Assembly (NCBI RefSeq): GCF_001886715.1 | Contig: NZ_CP018082.1 | Location: forward strand, 310,001 to 374,000 | DNA from: Nocardia mangyaensis | GTDB taxonomy: Bacteria; Actinomycetota; Actinomycetes; Mycobacteriales; Mycobacteriaceae | Direction of reading: 5' to 3' | DNA: 64,000 bases | Shown: one piece after another, positions 11,816-21,449 of the stretch | Layout of the letters: each line of letters opens with the position of its first letter | Position numbering within the stretch: position 1 is the stretch's first letter | Notes under the pieces: generated by a model | The model's database searches: none | Told to the model about the DNA's origin: nothing | The model's input: only the letters and a program-made list of their open reading frames with translations | Translations under genes and position numbers: made by a program

Positions 11816-11984
11816 GTGTTTGTTGGAGCGCTGGCGCGCTCGAGGTTCGCGCCCCCGGCGGTCCCGACGATCAGGCACCGTTTCTTGCTCCTTCGTCGCG
11901 TACGCAACGGCGCCTGATCGGCGGGACGGGCGCGAACCGCCGACTGCGTCGGCGATCCCTCCTCGGGGTCGGGATGTGCGGGGC
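11816..11984. repeat. Dispersed intergenic repeat, copy 3, with hairpin
   Basis: Starts with the TTGTTGGAGCGCTGGCGCGC block right after the asd stop. The hairpin arms are 11868-11884 and 11904-11920, with two mismatches. A tail from about 11912 to 11984 is nearly identical to 12082-12154. Between asd and the aminotransferase (11813-12255) no gene with a ribosome site is seen. Confidence 0.85.
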
Positions 11985-11985
11985 C

Positions 11986-12154
11986 GGTTTGTTGGAGCGG
12001 TGGCGGGTTCAGGGTTCGCGTTCCTGAGCGGTCCTGTCGATCGGGCACCGTTGCTTGCTCCTTCGTCGCGTACGCCACGGTGCCTGATCGGCGGGACGGG
12101 CGCGAACCGCCGACTGCGTCGGCGATCCCTCCTCGGGGTCGGGATGTGCGGGGC
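11986..12154. repeat. Dispersed intergenic repeat, copy 4, with hairpin
   Basis: A duplication of copy 3 with a 170-bp period. The opening block is diverged (GGAGCGGTGGCGGGTTC). The hairpin arms are 12038-12054 and 12074-12090; its A47-T81 pair replaces the A/C mismatch of the other copies, keeping the stem. Confidence 0.85.
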
Positions 12155-12255
12155 TGGTGGTGCGGTCATGGCGGACTCGAGTGTTGGTGATGTGCTGGGT
12201 ACGGGTGTGGCTAAATCGTTCGAGGGTGGGGCGGGCGGGCTGTTAGTTTTGGCCG

Positions 12256-13170
12256 ATGGCGCAACCTCATTCGCATGTGTTTCTCGGTGACCGGCTCGTT
12301 CCCGCCGATCAGGCGACCGTGGGGGTCGCATCTTCGGCTGTGTTGTACGGGCTGAGCGTGTACACGGTGTTTCCGGTGCTGGTCGAGGGCGGGGCGCGGC
12401 ATGCGTTTCGGTTGGCTGATCATTTTCGCAGGCTCGAGGAGTCGTGCAAGATCATCGGGATCGATCGGTTCGCGCAGGAGTGGGACTACGCGCGGTTCGA
12501 GGTGGGGGTACGGGAGTTGGTCGCGGCCAACGCTCCTGCCGATGACGTGTTCGTGCGGGTGAGCGTGCATGTGGTGGAGTCGATTCCGGGGACACGGGTG
12601 CGCGGGTGCGCGATTCAGGTGAGCATGTTCGTCTATGACGCGGTACCGATCGTGCCGCAGGACGGGATGCGGTTGAAGTCGAGTCCGTGGCGGCGGATTC
12701 CGGACAACGCGATTCCCTCGCGGGCGAAAGTCAATGGGGCGTATGTGAATTCGGTGCTGGCCAAGCAGGACGCGATCGACAGCGGCTACGACGATTGCGT
12801 CTTCCTGGACGGTGGCGGGCATGTCTGTGAGCTGTCGGCGGCCAACATCTTCCTGGTGCGCGGCGGCACGCTGATCACGCCGGACGTGTCGTGCGACATC
12901 CTCGACGGGATCAACCGCCGCACGGTGCTCACCCTCGCCCGCGAGGAGGGAATCCCGGTGCGGGAGCGCACGGTCGACCTGACCGAGCTCTACATCGCCG
13001 ACGAGGTGTTCGTCACCGGCACCTCGGCGGGCGCGGCGCCGGTCTTCGAGATCGACGGGCGCGCGGTCGGCGCGGGCATCGTCGGACCGGTCACCACGGC
13101 GCTACGCAAACGGCACGCGGCGGCGCTGCGTGGCGACACCGAGCACGGCTGGGTCACTCCACTGTCTTGA
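12256..13170 (+). CDS. Class IV aminotransferase (branched-chain/ADC-lyase type)
   Basis: 304 residues of PLP fold type IV. The catalytic Lys lies near residue 158 in SRAKVNGAYVNS. ELSAANIFLVRGG and TPDVSCDILDGINRRTVL are the phosphate-binding blocks seen in IlvE/PabC-like proteins. A TAGTTT box (12243-12248) ends 7 bp before the ATG, so the message may be leaderless. IlvE, PabC or D-amino-acid activity cannot be separated from sequence. The C-terminus overlaps the convergent serine hydrolase by 17 bp. Confidence 0.88.
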   Translation: MAQPHSHVFLGDRLVPADQATVGVASSAVLYGLSVYTVFPVLVEGGARHAFRLADHFRRLEESCKIIGIDRFAQEWDYARFEVGVRELVAANAPADDVFVRVSVHVVESIPGTRVRGCAIQVSMFVYDAVPIVPQDGMRLKSSPWRRIPDNAIPSRAKVNGAYVNSVLAKQDAIDSGYDDCVFLDGGGHVCELSAANIFLVRGGTLITPDVSCDILDGINRRTVLTLAREEGIPVRERTVDLTELYIADEVFVTGTSAGAAPVFEIDGRAVGAGIVGPVTTALRKRHAAALRGDTEHGWVTPLS

Positions 13171-14512
13171 TGCCCGGAGTGCGCGGGTCGTCGCCGAGGC
13201 AGACCAGGATCGCGCAGCCGGGCGGGATGCTGGCGAACGGTGGGGCGAGCGGCTGATCGAGGCAGTTGAAGACGGTGCAGCCGGGGTAGGCGCCCTTGCC
13301 GATCCCGAACACCGCGAGCAGGATCTCGGCGTCGAACAGCTTGCTCGCCTCGAACTCCAGCGGTGGTTCCACATACGGCTCGGCCACCGGCACCGGGGTG
13401 TCGGTGAACGCGGCGAACAACCGCCGGAAGAACTCGTGCGGCAGTTCCTCGGGGTGCGCGATCACCCCGCGGGCCCCGTGCTCGGTGATGTTGCCGAACG
13501 CACCCGTCCACATGACCATCAGGTCGAGCTCCGGCATGAAGAAGACGTTCTGCAACGCCAGACCCGACATGAAGAAGGTGTCGGGCGGCAGGAAGTCCGG
13601 CGACTCGGCACAGTCGGCACCCACCCAGAACAGATACCCGTAGCACCTGTTCTGTGGTGACGGTGTGCGCGCCTTGCGCAGATAGTCGTCCGAGATCACG
13701 CGTTCGGCGCCCCAGCGACCGTCGTTGGCCACGAGCAGACCGATCTTGGCGAGGTTGTTGGGCGGCATCAACAGATGGGCGTACCCATAGGTGAAGCCGG
13801 ACCGGTCGCGCGCCCAGTAATAGTCCTCGCCGGCGATGCCGAGCGGACCGAACAGCTCACGCTGCGCGAAGTCCTGCAGCGGTTCGCCGACGGCCAGCTC
13901 GATCACATACGACAGCAGATCCACATTGCGCTGGCTGTAGCTGAACGTGGTCCCCGGCGGATTCGTGAGCTCCACCGCGAGCGCCTGCACCGCACTGTGC
14001 GGATCGACCGGAATCACCGCGGTGATTCCTTCGGTGAGCACCCCCACCTTCATCCCGGAAGTCTCGGTGAGCAGGTTCTCCACCGTGATCGCCCGATGCG
14101 CGGCGTCACCGAGCCCAGGGGGCAGATACCGATCGATCGGCGCGTCGATCGCGAGTTTCCCCTGATCGGAGGCGATCCCGGTGAGCAGCGACACCACCGA
14201 CTTGGTGACACTCCAGATGTTCCACGCGACATTGCCGGTCTCCTCGTTGCGCGGCCCCTCACCCACCAGGCAGTTGTGCCGGAACACTTGCACATTGAGC
14301 CGATTGCGCGAATCCGCGAACTGCAACGCCTCCGCGAGCTTCGCCGGATCCAGCCCCACCTGCTCGGGCATGGCCCGCTCCAACTCCCGGCCCGAGGTCA
14401 CCGAGCACTCCACCCCACCCCGCGGAGCCGCGTGAACCGGCGCCGCGAACAGGCTCGCCGAAACCAACGCCAACGCAACAATGCCCGAGAAAACACCCCT
14501 GCTGTGCCCCAT
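13154..14512 (-). CDS. Secreted serine hydrolase of the beta-lactamase (class C) family
   Basis: 452 residues. Residues 1-29 form a Sec signal peptide ending in HAA. The nucleophile motif SVTK is at 101-104, and YSQ (192-194) takes the place of the usual YxN. MSGLALQNVFFMPELDLMVMW near 310-330 stands where HxG is expected. The C-terminal 90 residues hold four cysteines, suggesting disulfides outside the membrane. Proteins like this act as esterases or peptidases; substrate unknown. Confidence 0.88.
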   Translation of the reverse strand: MGHSRGVFSGIVALALVSASLFAAPVHAAPRGGVECSVTSGRELERAMPEQVGLDPAKLAEALQFADSRNRLNVQVFRHNCLVGEGPRNEETGNVAWNIWSVTKSVVSLLTGIASDQGKLAIDAPIDRYLPPGLGDAAHRAITVENLLTETSGMKVGVLTEGITAVIPVDPHSAVQALAVELTNPPGTTFSYSQRNVDLLSYVIELAVGEPLQDFAQRELFGPLGIAGEDYYWARDRSGFTYGYAHLLMPPNNLAKIGLLVANDGRWGAERVISDDYLRKARTPSPQNRCYGYLFWVGADCAESPDFLPPDTFFMSGLALQNVFFMPELDLMVMWTGAFGNITEHGARGVIAHPEELPHEFFRRLFAAFTDTPVPVAEPYVEPPLEFEASKLFDAEILLAVFGIGKGAYPGCTVFNCLDQPLAPPFASIPPGCAILVCLGDDPRTPGIKTVE

Positions 14513-14618
14513 GCGGGCGAGAGTAGCCCCGCCGATCCACCGTAACCCGTATAGCGGGGCCGCCGAATCCCCTGATCATCGGTACGTTCATCTACCCGTA
14601 AACCCCCGAACACGACGA

Positions 14619-14653
14619 ACGCCGCCAGGTCGATGAGGGAGACCTGGCGGCGT
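14619..14653. terminator. Strong bidirectional hairpin
   Basis: A perfect 13-bp stem, 14619-14631 with 14641-14653, loop 9 nt. On the minus strand it would end a transcript carrying the 19-residue peptide and the structured RNA below. Confidence 0.75.
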
Positions 14654-14836
14654 ATGATCGCGGGCCGTCACAGGGACGACCCGTCAGGGTGTCGACGCCC
14701 CACAAGCGCCTCTCGGCGAGTGGTCGCTCGTAGCGACAATGGGGTGAGGCCCGGGGCTGTTCGGACGCCGACAGTGGTGTTCAACCGGGTGGCGCGGCGA
14801 ACTATTCCGCGCCTCCGATGTGATCCGGGCTACTGG
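14654..14836 (-). ncRNA. Candidate structured RNA (three-way junction)
   Basis: Downstream of the small peptide ORF, the minus strand folds as CCCCA / TGGGG enclosing two perfect hairpins: GTCGC-loop-GCGAC and CGCC-GAGA-GGCG, the latter with a GNRA tetraloop (plus-strand span 14698-14744). A further stem GGCGCGG/CCGCGCC lies at 14791-14813, and a terminator hairpin follows. No protein frame with a ribosome site is seen. The transcript is inferred; it could also be a structured 3' UTR of the peptide message. Confidence 0.45.
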
Positions 14837-14896
14837 TCAGAAGTTGCTGAACCAGTAGAGCAGGCTCGCCAGTACCCAGACGATCAGCGTTTCCAT
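14837..14896 (-). CDS. 19-residue hydrophobic peptide
   Basis: METLIVWVLASLLYWFSNF, preceded by AAGAGGAG seven bases before the ATG, an ideal ribosome site. It would form one short membrane span. No family recognised. A palindrome TTCTTAAGAA lies about 63 bp upstream (14959-14968). It could be a small membrane regulator or toxin-like peptide; no evidence decides. Confidence 0.5.
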   Translation of the reverse strand: METLIVWVLASLLYWFSNF

Positions 14897-15162
14897 CGTC
14901 GTTCTCCTCTTGTCGGTACTTACATCATCGCCGAAGAGGGCGCGGATGCGACAAGTTGTTCTTAAGAAGCTCTAGAGACCGGCACCGCATTCTATCTGCA
15001 GACACCGGAACAACCGGGTCCGATCGGTCTCGAGGGGTGATCGGTCGGACCCGGCGGTGCAGACCAGAAGGTGGCTCTTCCAGACGCTGAAGACGCACTG
15101 CCGACGGTAACCACACCGACGGACTGGGCCGGACATGTTCCAGGGGTGTCGTGGGGTACACC
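14897..15162. other. Intergenic region with hairpins, no gene seen
   Basis: Holds the presumed promoter of the small peptide and a stem 15014-15022/15046-15054 (CCGGGTCCG/CGGACCCGG). Nothing coding is supported. Confidence 0.5.
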
Positions 15163-15198
15163 GACCGGGCCGGTCGACGCGGGGTGACCGGCCCGGTC
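15163..15198 (-). terminator. atzF terminator
   Basis: A perfect 13-bp stem, GACCGGGCCGGTC with GACCGGCCCGGTC, loop 10 nt. It overlaps the atzF stop codon. Confidence 0.75.
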
Positions 15199-16915
15199 AA
15201 TGTTTCTGTAGGTAGGCCACCCAGCCGCCGTGTTCGGTGATGTCGGTGGCGGCCACGGCGGCGTCGTAGCTGCACGCGAAGCCGATCACCGAGCGGCCAT
15301 CGGCGAGTTCGATGCTGGTCAGGGCCATGGGCGGGGGGAGTTCGGCCAGGAATCGGCCGAGTCCGCCGGGGGAGACGAGGAACAGTTCACCGCGGATCGG
15401 CGCGCCGAGGCCGTCGCCGTGGCGCACCAGGCCGGGCTTGGGCGGGACGGTGTCCAGGGCGGTGAGCCGGTAGGCGTCGGTGGTGGTGATCTCACCGGTG
15501 AAGCGGGCGCCGAGCTGTTCGAGCTGCCAGTGCAGCGGCTGGCCGCGCAGGTGGGCGCCGAAGACCGCGAGCGGGACGCCGGTCCGGACGAGCAAGGGCG
15601 CCTCGGGTTCTCCGGCCAGCAGCGCCGCCAGGTCGACGGCGCGTTGGTCGGCGAAACCGGGGACGACGAAGGTCACGCCGAACGGCAGCCCATCGGCGGT
15701 GGGCACGCCGGGGACGGCGACGGCGGCGAGGTCGAGCAGATTGCAGAAGTTGGTGTAGGTGCCGAGGCGGCGGTTGATCGCCACCGGATCGGCCGCGACC
15801 TCGGCGATCGAGGGGTGCTCGGTGGTGGTCGGGATCAGCAGACCGTCGTAGTCGGTGAGCAGCGCGGTCGTGGCGGCGCGGGCGACGGCGAGGGTGTCGA
15901 GATCGGCGGCGAAGAGGTGTGCGTCGAGTTGCCCCGCCGCGCTGATGATGCCGGCCACGGTCGGGTCGAGCCCGGCCGCGCCCTTGCTGACGAACTCGCC
16001 CACCGCGGCGTAGCGTTCGGCCACGATGGCGCCGTCGTAGAGCAGCCGCGCCGCTTCCAGCAGTTCGGAGATGTCGATCTCGGTGATCGTGGCGCCCCGA
16101 TCACGCAGGGTGGCAACGGTGTCGGCGAACGCGGCGCGGTAGGCCGGACTCAGTGGCTCGAGATCGGCTGGGCGCGGGATGGCCACCTTCGGCCGCGGGG
16201 ACGCCGCGAGCGCGACATCGGCGGGCCAGACCCGGCTGCGCGGGTCGCGCGGTTCGGCGCCCGTCAGGGTCGCGGCGGCGGTGACGGCCAGGTCCAGGTC
16301 GGCGGCGAACACGGTGACCGCGTCGTAGTCGGCGCAGGCCGGGACCACGCCGTGCGCGGGAATCACGCCGAGACTCGCCTTGATCCCGACGATGCCGTGC
16401 AGTGCGGCCGGCACCCGGCCCGACCCGGCGGTGTCGGTGCCGAGCGCGATATCGGCGATCCCGAGGGCGACGGCCGCCGCCGAACCCGAACTCGACCCGC
16501 CGGCGATCAACTCGGGACGCAGGGCGTTGCGCACCGCGCCGTACGGGCTGCGGGTGCCGACGAGCCCGGTCGCGAACTGGTCCAGATTGGTCTTGCCGAG
16601 GATCAGCGCACCCGCCTCGACCAACCGCGCGACGGCCGCGGCGGATTCAGCGGCCGGGTAGGCGAATTCGGGGCAGGCGGCGGTGGTCGGCAGACCTGCG
16701 ACATCGATGTTGTCCTTCACCGCGACGAGCAGCCCGGCCAGCGGCAGGTTCGCACCCTCGGTGAGCCGACGCTCCAGCTCGACCGCCTCGGCGGTCAGCT
16801 CGTCGCGCGGACGCAGCGTGATCCACACCTCCGGCCGGTCCACCTCGGTGATCCGCGCGTACGCGGCGGCGACCCGGGCGGTCACCGAGGCGTTGTCGAG
16901 TAGTCGTGCGGTCAT
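15197..16915 (-). CDS. atzF: Allophanate hydrolase
   Basis: 572 residues; hydrolyses allophanate to two ammonia and two CO2, the second step of ATP-dependent urea breakdown. The amidase-signature domain carries the Ser-Ser-Lys triad: K67 in AVKDNID, the serine in GGSSSGSAA near 142, and the nucleophile in DTAGSGR near 165. The C-terminal 120 residues match the AtzF C-terminal domain. It starts one base after the uca stop, so the two are cotranscribed. Confidence 0.95.
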   Translation of the reverse strand: MTARLLDNASVTARVAAAYARITEVDRPEVWITLRPRDELTAEAVELERRLTEGANLPLAGLLVAVKDNIDVAGLPTTAACPEFAYPAAESAAAVARLVEAGALILGKTNLDQFATGLVGTRSPYGAVRNALRPELIAGGSSSGSAAAVALGIADIALGTDTAGSGRVPAALHGIVGIKASLGVIPAHGVVPACADYDAVTVFAADLDLAVTAAATLTGAEPRDPRSRVWPADVALAASPRPKVAIPRPADLEPLSPAYRAAFADTVATLRDRGATITEIDISELLEAARLLYDGAIVAERYAAVGEFVSKGAAGLDPTVAGIISAAGQLDAHLFAADLDTLAVARAATTALLTDYDGLLIPTTTEHPSIAEVAADPVAINRRLGTYTNFCNLLDLAAVAVPGVPTADGLPFGVTFVVPGFADQRAVDLAALLAGEPEAPLLVRTGVPLAVFGAHLRGQPLHWQLEQLGARFTGEITTTDAYRLTALDTVPPKPGLVRHGDGLGAPIRGELFLVSPGGLGRFLAELPPPMALTSIELADGRSVIGFACSYDAAVAATDITEHGGWVAYLQKH

Positions 16916-16916
16916 G

Positions 16917-19900
16917 TCAGTCGACTCCGATCACTGCGAGAGGGGTTCCGGGTTCCACCTTGGTCCCCGGTGCGGCGAGCACTTTCAGTACGACGCCACC
17001 GTCCGGTGTTGACACCGGTAGTTCGAGCTTCATGGCTTCGAGCACCGCTACGGTGGCGCCGGCGGCCAGGCTCTGCCCCTCGGCCACGTCTACCCGCCAC
17101 ACGTTGCCGGTCATCGGCGCGGTGACGACGGTGGCGTCGGCGGGGAGCCCGGCGAGGGGGTCCACGGTGGTCTCGACGACCTGGTCGACGGTGCCGCCAC
17201 GCTCGAATTCGCCTGACTCCTGCCAGGCTTGTCGCTCGACGGCGAAGGCCGCGGCTTGCGTGGCCTCGAACTCCGCGATCGAGTCCGCGTCCTCGGCGAG
17301 CAGGCGCAGGTGGTCGGCGAGGACGAAACTGCCCTCGGTCACCTCGGCCTCGAAGCGACCCGCGGCCGCGGCGGCCCGATACTCGAGCAGCTGCTCGGGA
17401 TCGACCGGCTCCCAGACGATCCGGTCGAAGAACCGGAACAGCCACGGCGTGCCCGACTCGAACGGCGCGCTCTGCCGGTAGCCCGACCAGATCGGCACGG
17501 TGCGGCCGATCAGCTGGTAGCCGCCGGGCGACTCCATGCCGTACACGCACAGGTACTTGCCGCCGATGCCGACGGCGTCGGACGGGGTCCAGGTGCGGGC
17601 GGGGTTGTACTTGGTGGTCACCAGACGGTGGCGCGGATCGAGCGGAACCGCCAGCGGCGCACCGAGATACACATCGCCGAGACCGAGCACCAGGTACTCC
17701 GCCGAGAACACTGTGTCACGGACCTGCTCGATGCTGTCGAGACCGTTGATCCGGCGGATGAACTCGATGGTGGAGGGCAGCCACGGTGCGGTGTCGCGCA
17801 CGCCACTGCGGTAGCGGTCGATGGCCTCGACGATGGAGGGGTCGTCGAACGACATCGGCAGTCGGATGGTTCGGCTGGGCACCACCAGCGCACCGGTGGC
17901 GGGCAGGTCGTCCTCGATCTCGGCGAGGGTGCCGAGTAAACGGTGCTGCGGGAGGACCTCGGGATCGAAGTGGATGTGCAGCGAGCGCACGCCGGGGGTG
18001 ATGTCGACGATGCCGGTCAGGCCGCTGGTCGACAGCGCTTCCGACAGGGCGTGCACCCGCATGCGCAGACCGAGATCCAGTGCCATCGGCCCGTATTCGA
18101 CGAGTACGTTGTCGTCGCCGCCGCGTAGATAGGCGACCTGCGGGCGGTCGCCGTCAGCGGCCCTGCTGCGCAGGATGCCTCGATCACGCAGCGCCACACC
18201 ATGATCGGGCACCAGATTGCTCGCCCGCGACGCCGGATCGGCGCGCAGCCGTTCGGCGCCGGACTCGTCGACGGGGACGAACCGGATCGTGTCGCCGGGA
18301 CGCAACTGACCGAGCTTCCAGCGCTGAGCCGAGACGACCGTCAGCGGGCAGGCGAAGCCGCCGAGGCTGGGGCCGTCGGGCCCGAGCAGGATCGGGGTGT
18401 CGCCGGAGACGTTCAGCGCGCCCACGCTGTAGGGGTTGTCGTGCAGGTTCGACGGATGCAGACCCGCGTCGCCGCCGTCGGTGCGTGACCAGGTCGGTTT
18501 CGGGCCGTCGAGGCGGATGCCGGTGCGGTTGGCGTGTGCGCCGACCTTCCATTCGGCCCCGTAGAACTGGGTCATGTCGTCGTCGGTGAAGTACGACGGC
18601 GCGGTCTGCGGGCCCTCGCCGACCGCCAGCTGCCAGCCGTGGGTGAAATCGGGTCGACGCTCGACCGGCACCGCGGCGGTCGGTGCGCCGGTGTCGGGTT
18701 GCAGGCCGAGGACATCGCCGGTGACCAGCGCGCGTCCGGTGATGCCGCCGAAGCCGCCGAGGGTGAATGTCGCGGCGCTGCCGTGATAGAGCGGCGCGTC
18801 GATGCCACCGCGGATGGCCAGGTAGGTGCGCAGTCCGGTGTCGGCGGGCGCGCCGATCTCGAGTACGGCCCCTGCGGGGAGCTCGATCGGCGTCCACATC
18901 GGTGCGTCGGCGCGGTCGACGGTCACCGGGGTGGGCGCGCCCGTGACGCAGATCGTCACCGGCGCGGTGAAACTCAGCTTCGGGCCCTGCAGTGTGCATT
19001 CGAGGCCGGGCGCGCCCGCCGGATTGCCGACGGCGATGTTGGCCAGCGTGAACGAGAGATCGTCCATCGGACCCGACGGCGGAATTCCCACCTGCCACAA
19101 GCCGATTCGACCGGGATGGTCCTGGATCGTGGTCATGGTGCCCGCGCGCAGAACCTCGGCACGGCGGGTGGCCGGGACGATGCCGGTCATGGTCGCGGTG
19201 CTGTGCGCCGCGGCGAGGACGACGGGATCGACCGCGGCGTGGCGCAATTGGGCGAGGTTGGTCTGCACGCCGTAGAGCGCGGTGTCGGCCAGCGCGTCGC
19301 CGAGCGCGGCGAACGCGTCGGTGCGGGTCGGGCCGGTGGTGATGATCTTGGCCAACATCGGGTCGTAGTGCGAGGACACTTCGGTGCCGGTGGCGACCCA
19401 GGTGTCGACCCGCGCTCGGCTCGGGAACCACGCCTCGGTGATCAGCCCGGCGCTGGGCCGGTAGTCCTGGCCGGGGTCCTCGGCGTAGACCCTGGCCTCG
19501 ACCGCGCTGCCGGTGAGCGCGGGGCCCGCGTCGGGCAGGTCGTCGAGCATGGCCGCGTCGCCGCCCGCGAGACGCAGCATCCAGGCCACCAGATCGACGC
19601 CGGTGACGGATTCGGTCACCGGGTGTTCCACCTGCAGGCGGGTGTTCACCTCGAGGAAGGAGGCGGCGTCGCGCTCGATGTCGTAGACGAACTCGACCGT
19701 GCCCGCGGAGCGGTAGTCGACGGACTGGGCGAGCAGCCGTGAGGTCGACAGGAGTTCCTCGGTCAACTCCTCGGTGAGTCCGGGGGCAGGTGCTTCCTCC
19801 AGGACCTTCTGATTGCGGCGCTGCAGCGAGCAGTCCCTGGTGCCGAGGGAGACCACGCGGCCGTGTCCGTCGCCGAACAACTGCACCTCGACGTGGCGCG

Positions 19901-20522
19901 CCTTGGCGACGAACCGCTCCAGAAACACCCCGGCGGCGGCGAAATTCGCGGCGGCAAGGCGCTGGACCCGGGTGAACGCGGTCCGCACCTCGTCGGCGTC
20001 ATGACAGGCCTGCATGCCGATGCCGCCGCCGCCACCGACAGCCTTGAGCATCACCGGCAAGCCGGTCCGCTCGGCCTCGGCCACGGCGTGCTCGGCCGAA
20101 TCCAGCAGTCCCGAACCCGGAATCAGCGGGACGCCGACCGCACGCGCGGCCTCGCGTGCGGTGTGTTTGTCGCCGAACACTTTCAGCTGCTCCGGCGTCG
20201 GACCGACGAAGGCCAGTCCCGCCTCGGCCGCCGCGGTCGCGAATTCGGCGTTCTCGGAGAGGAATCCGTAGCCGGGATGGATCGCGCCCGCCCCAGTGAC
20301 CAGGGCGGCCTCGATGACACGATCGGCCAGCAGGTAGGACTGGGCGGCCGGGCCGGGCCCGAGCAGGACCGCGGCGTCGGCGTGGCGGACGTGTGGGGCG
20401 GCGGCATCGGCCTCGGAGTAGACGGCGACCGTCTTCAGCCCCAGCTCGCGCGCGGAACGGATGATGCGGCAGGCGATCTCACCGCGATTGGCGATGAGCA
20501 CCGTGTCGAAGTGCAAACTCAC
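16917..20522 (-). CDS. uca: Urea carboxylase
   Basis: 1201 residues; carboxylates urea to allophanate with biotin, ATP and bicarbonate. Domains in order: biotin carboxylase (about 1-450; FDTVLIANRGEIACR, HPGYGFLSEN, GGGGGIGM), allophanate-hydrolase-like subunits 2 (460-780) and 1 (800-1010), and a biotinyl domain with VLEAMKLE, Lys near 1165. The GTG at 20522 giving SLHFDTVLIANRG is chosen because AGGAGCGAGG precedes it and it matches the family's N-terminus; the longer reading from 20609 overlaps the GntR gene. Middle gene of the gntR-uca-atzF operon. Confidence 0.95.
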   Translation of the reverse strand: MSLHFDTVLIANRGEIACRIIRSARELGLKTVAVYSEADAAAPHVRHADAAVLLGPGPAAQSYLLADRVIEAALVTGAGAIHPGYGFLSENAEFATAAAEAGLAFVGPTPEQLKVFGDKHTAREAARAVGVPLIPGSGLLDSAEHAVAEAERTGLPVMLKAVGGGGGIGMQACHDADEVRTAFTRVQRLAAANFAAAGVFLERFVAKARHVEVQLFGDGHGRVVSLGTRDCSLQRRNQKVLEEAPAPGLTEELTEELLSTSRLLAQSVDYRSAGTVEFVYDIERDAASFLEVNTRLQVEHPVTESVTGVDLVAWMLRLAGGDAAMLDDLPDAGPALTGSAVEARVYAEDPGQDYRPSAGLITEAWFPSRARVDTWVATGTEVSSHYDPMLAKIITTGPTRTDAFAALGDALADTALYGVQTNLAQLRHAAVDPVVLAAAHSTATMTGIVPATRRAEVLRAGTMTTIQDHPGRIGLWQVGIPPSGPMDDLSFTLANIAVGNPAGAPGLECTLQGPKLSFTAPVTICVTGAPTPVTVDRADAPMWTPIELPAGAVLEIGAPADTGLRTYLAIRGGIDAPLYHGSAATFTLGGFGGITGRALVTGDVLGLQPDTGAPTAAVPVERRPDFTHGWQLAVGEGPQTAPSYFTDDDMTQFYGAEWKVGAHANRTGIRLDGPKPTWSRTDGGDAGLHPSNLHDNPYSVGALNVSGDTPILLGPDGPSLGGFACPLTVVSAQRWKLGQLRPGDTIRFVPVDESGAERLRADPASRASNLVPDHGVALRDRGILRSRAADGDRPQVAYLRGGDDNVLVEYGPMALDLGLRMRVHALSEALSTSGLTGIVDITPGVRSLHIHFDPEVLPQHRLLGTLAEIEDDLPATGALVVPSRTIRLPMSFDDPSIVEAIDRYRSGVRDTAPWLPSTIEFIRRINGLDSIEQVRDTVFSAEYLVLGLGDVYLGAPLAVPLDPRHRLVTTKYNPARTWTPSDAVGIGGKYLCVYGMESPGGYQLIGRTVPIWSGYRQSAPFESGTPWLFRFFDRIVWEPVDPEQLLEYRAAAAAGRFEAEVTEGSFVLADHLRLLAEDADSIAEFEATQAAAFAVERQAWQESGEFERGGTVDQVVETTVDPLAGLPADATVVTAPMTGNVWRVDVAEGQSLAAGATVAVLEAMKLELPVSTPDGGVVLKVLAAPGTKVEPGTPLAVIGVD

Positions 20523-20541
20523 TACCTCGCTCCTTGGAAGA

Positions 20542-21246
20542 CTATTCGGCCATCGACATGGCGGCGATCGCGCGGGAGATCCGCTCGAGGACCACATCCA
20601 GCGATTCACCGATGTGGGTGTGCAGGAGTTGGTAGCCCAGTGCCAGTTCGTCGGCCAGGATCGCGTCGAGGATGCCGAGGTGCTCGGAGATGGTGGTCTC
20701 GATGCGGTTGTTGACCATGAAGTCGTACATGCGGACGTGGCGGATCCGTGAGTTCACCGACAGTAGCGCTCGCACCATCTCGGCATTGCCGGCCGAGGTG
20801 AGCAGCGCGACGTGGAACTCCTCGTCGACCACGACGAACCCCGGCTGCTGCTCCGGCGGATCGGCCTGCAGCGTCAGCCAGCGCTCGCGTTCGGCCAGCA
20901 GCAGCGCGCGGTCATGGGTGAGGTCGGGGTTGGTCATGATCCGGGCCACGCCGCCCAGCTCGAGCGTCAGCCGCAACTCGTACAGATCGCGGATGCGCGG
21001 CACACTGGGACGGACCGGGCTGAAGCCGAACTCCTCGCGTTGCAGCAGCCCGTCGGAGCAGAGCATGGTCAGTGCCTCGCGCACCGGCGTCCGGGAGATC
21101 CCGAATCGGGTGGACAGTTTGGGTTCGGTGAGCCGCTCGCCGAACTTGATCCCGCCGTTCATCAGCTCGCCGCGCAAGGTCTCGTAGACCACGTCCCGCA
21201 GCGGTTTACCGGTGGCCTCGGCCGGTGTCTCCATCGATGTCGACAT
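20542..21246 (-). CDS. GntR-family (FCD) regulator of the urea carboxylase operon
   Basis: 234 residues. The winged HTH is LRDVVYETLRGELMNGGI through LSTRFGISRTPVREALTML, and the FCD ligand-binding domain follows, with metal ligands expected in EEFHVAL and SEHLGILDAI. The start at 21246 (MSTSMETPAEATG) is preferred over 21318; a GTATAC palindrome lies 5 bp upstream at 21251-21256, a possible operator. It ends 19 bp before uca and likely controls the operon in response to a nitrogen compound (inference). Confidence 0.88.
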   Translation of the reverse strand: MSTSMETPAEATGKPLRDVVYETLRGELMNGGIKFGERLTEPKLSTRFGISRTPVREALTMLCSDGLLQREEFGFSPVRPSVPRIRDLYELRLTLELGGVARIMTNPDLTHDRALLLAERERWLTLQADPPEQQPGFVVVDEEFHVALLTSAGNAEMVRALLSVNSRIRHVRMYDFMVNNRIETTISEHLGILDAILADELALGYQLLHTHIGESLDVVLERISRAIAAMSMAE

Positions 21247-21449
21247 GCCTGTATACGCTATTGACCTCGCGTTTCTCGGCGGTGACCCCACGTTATGAAC
21301 AGGTAAGCAGGACCTCACAGCTCACCTCACCGCGAGGTCACGGCGTAGGAGAGCAGAACTCAACCTTGCGCAACACCGGAGAACCCTGGCTGACACATCC
21401 CCGACCCAGGCTGGTTGAGGAATTCCGCCGCCACAAGGAAGGGCGATCC

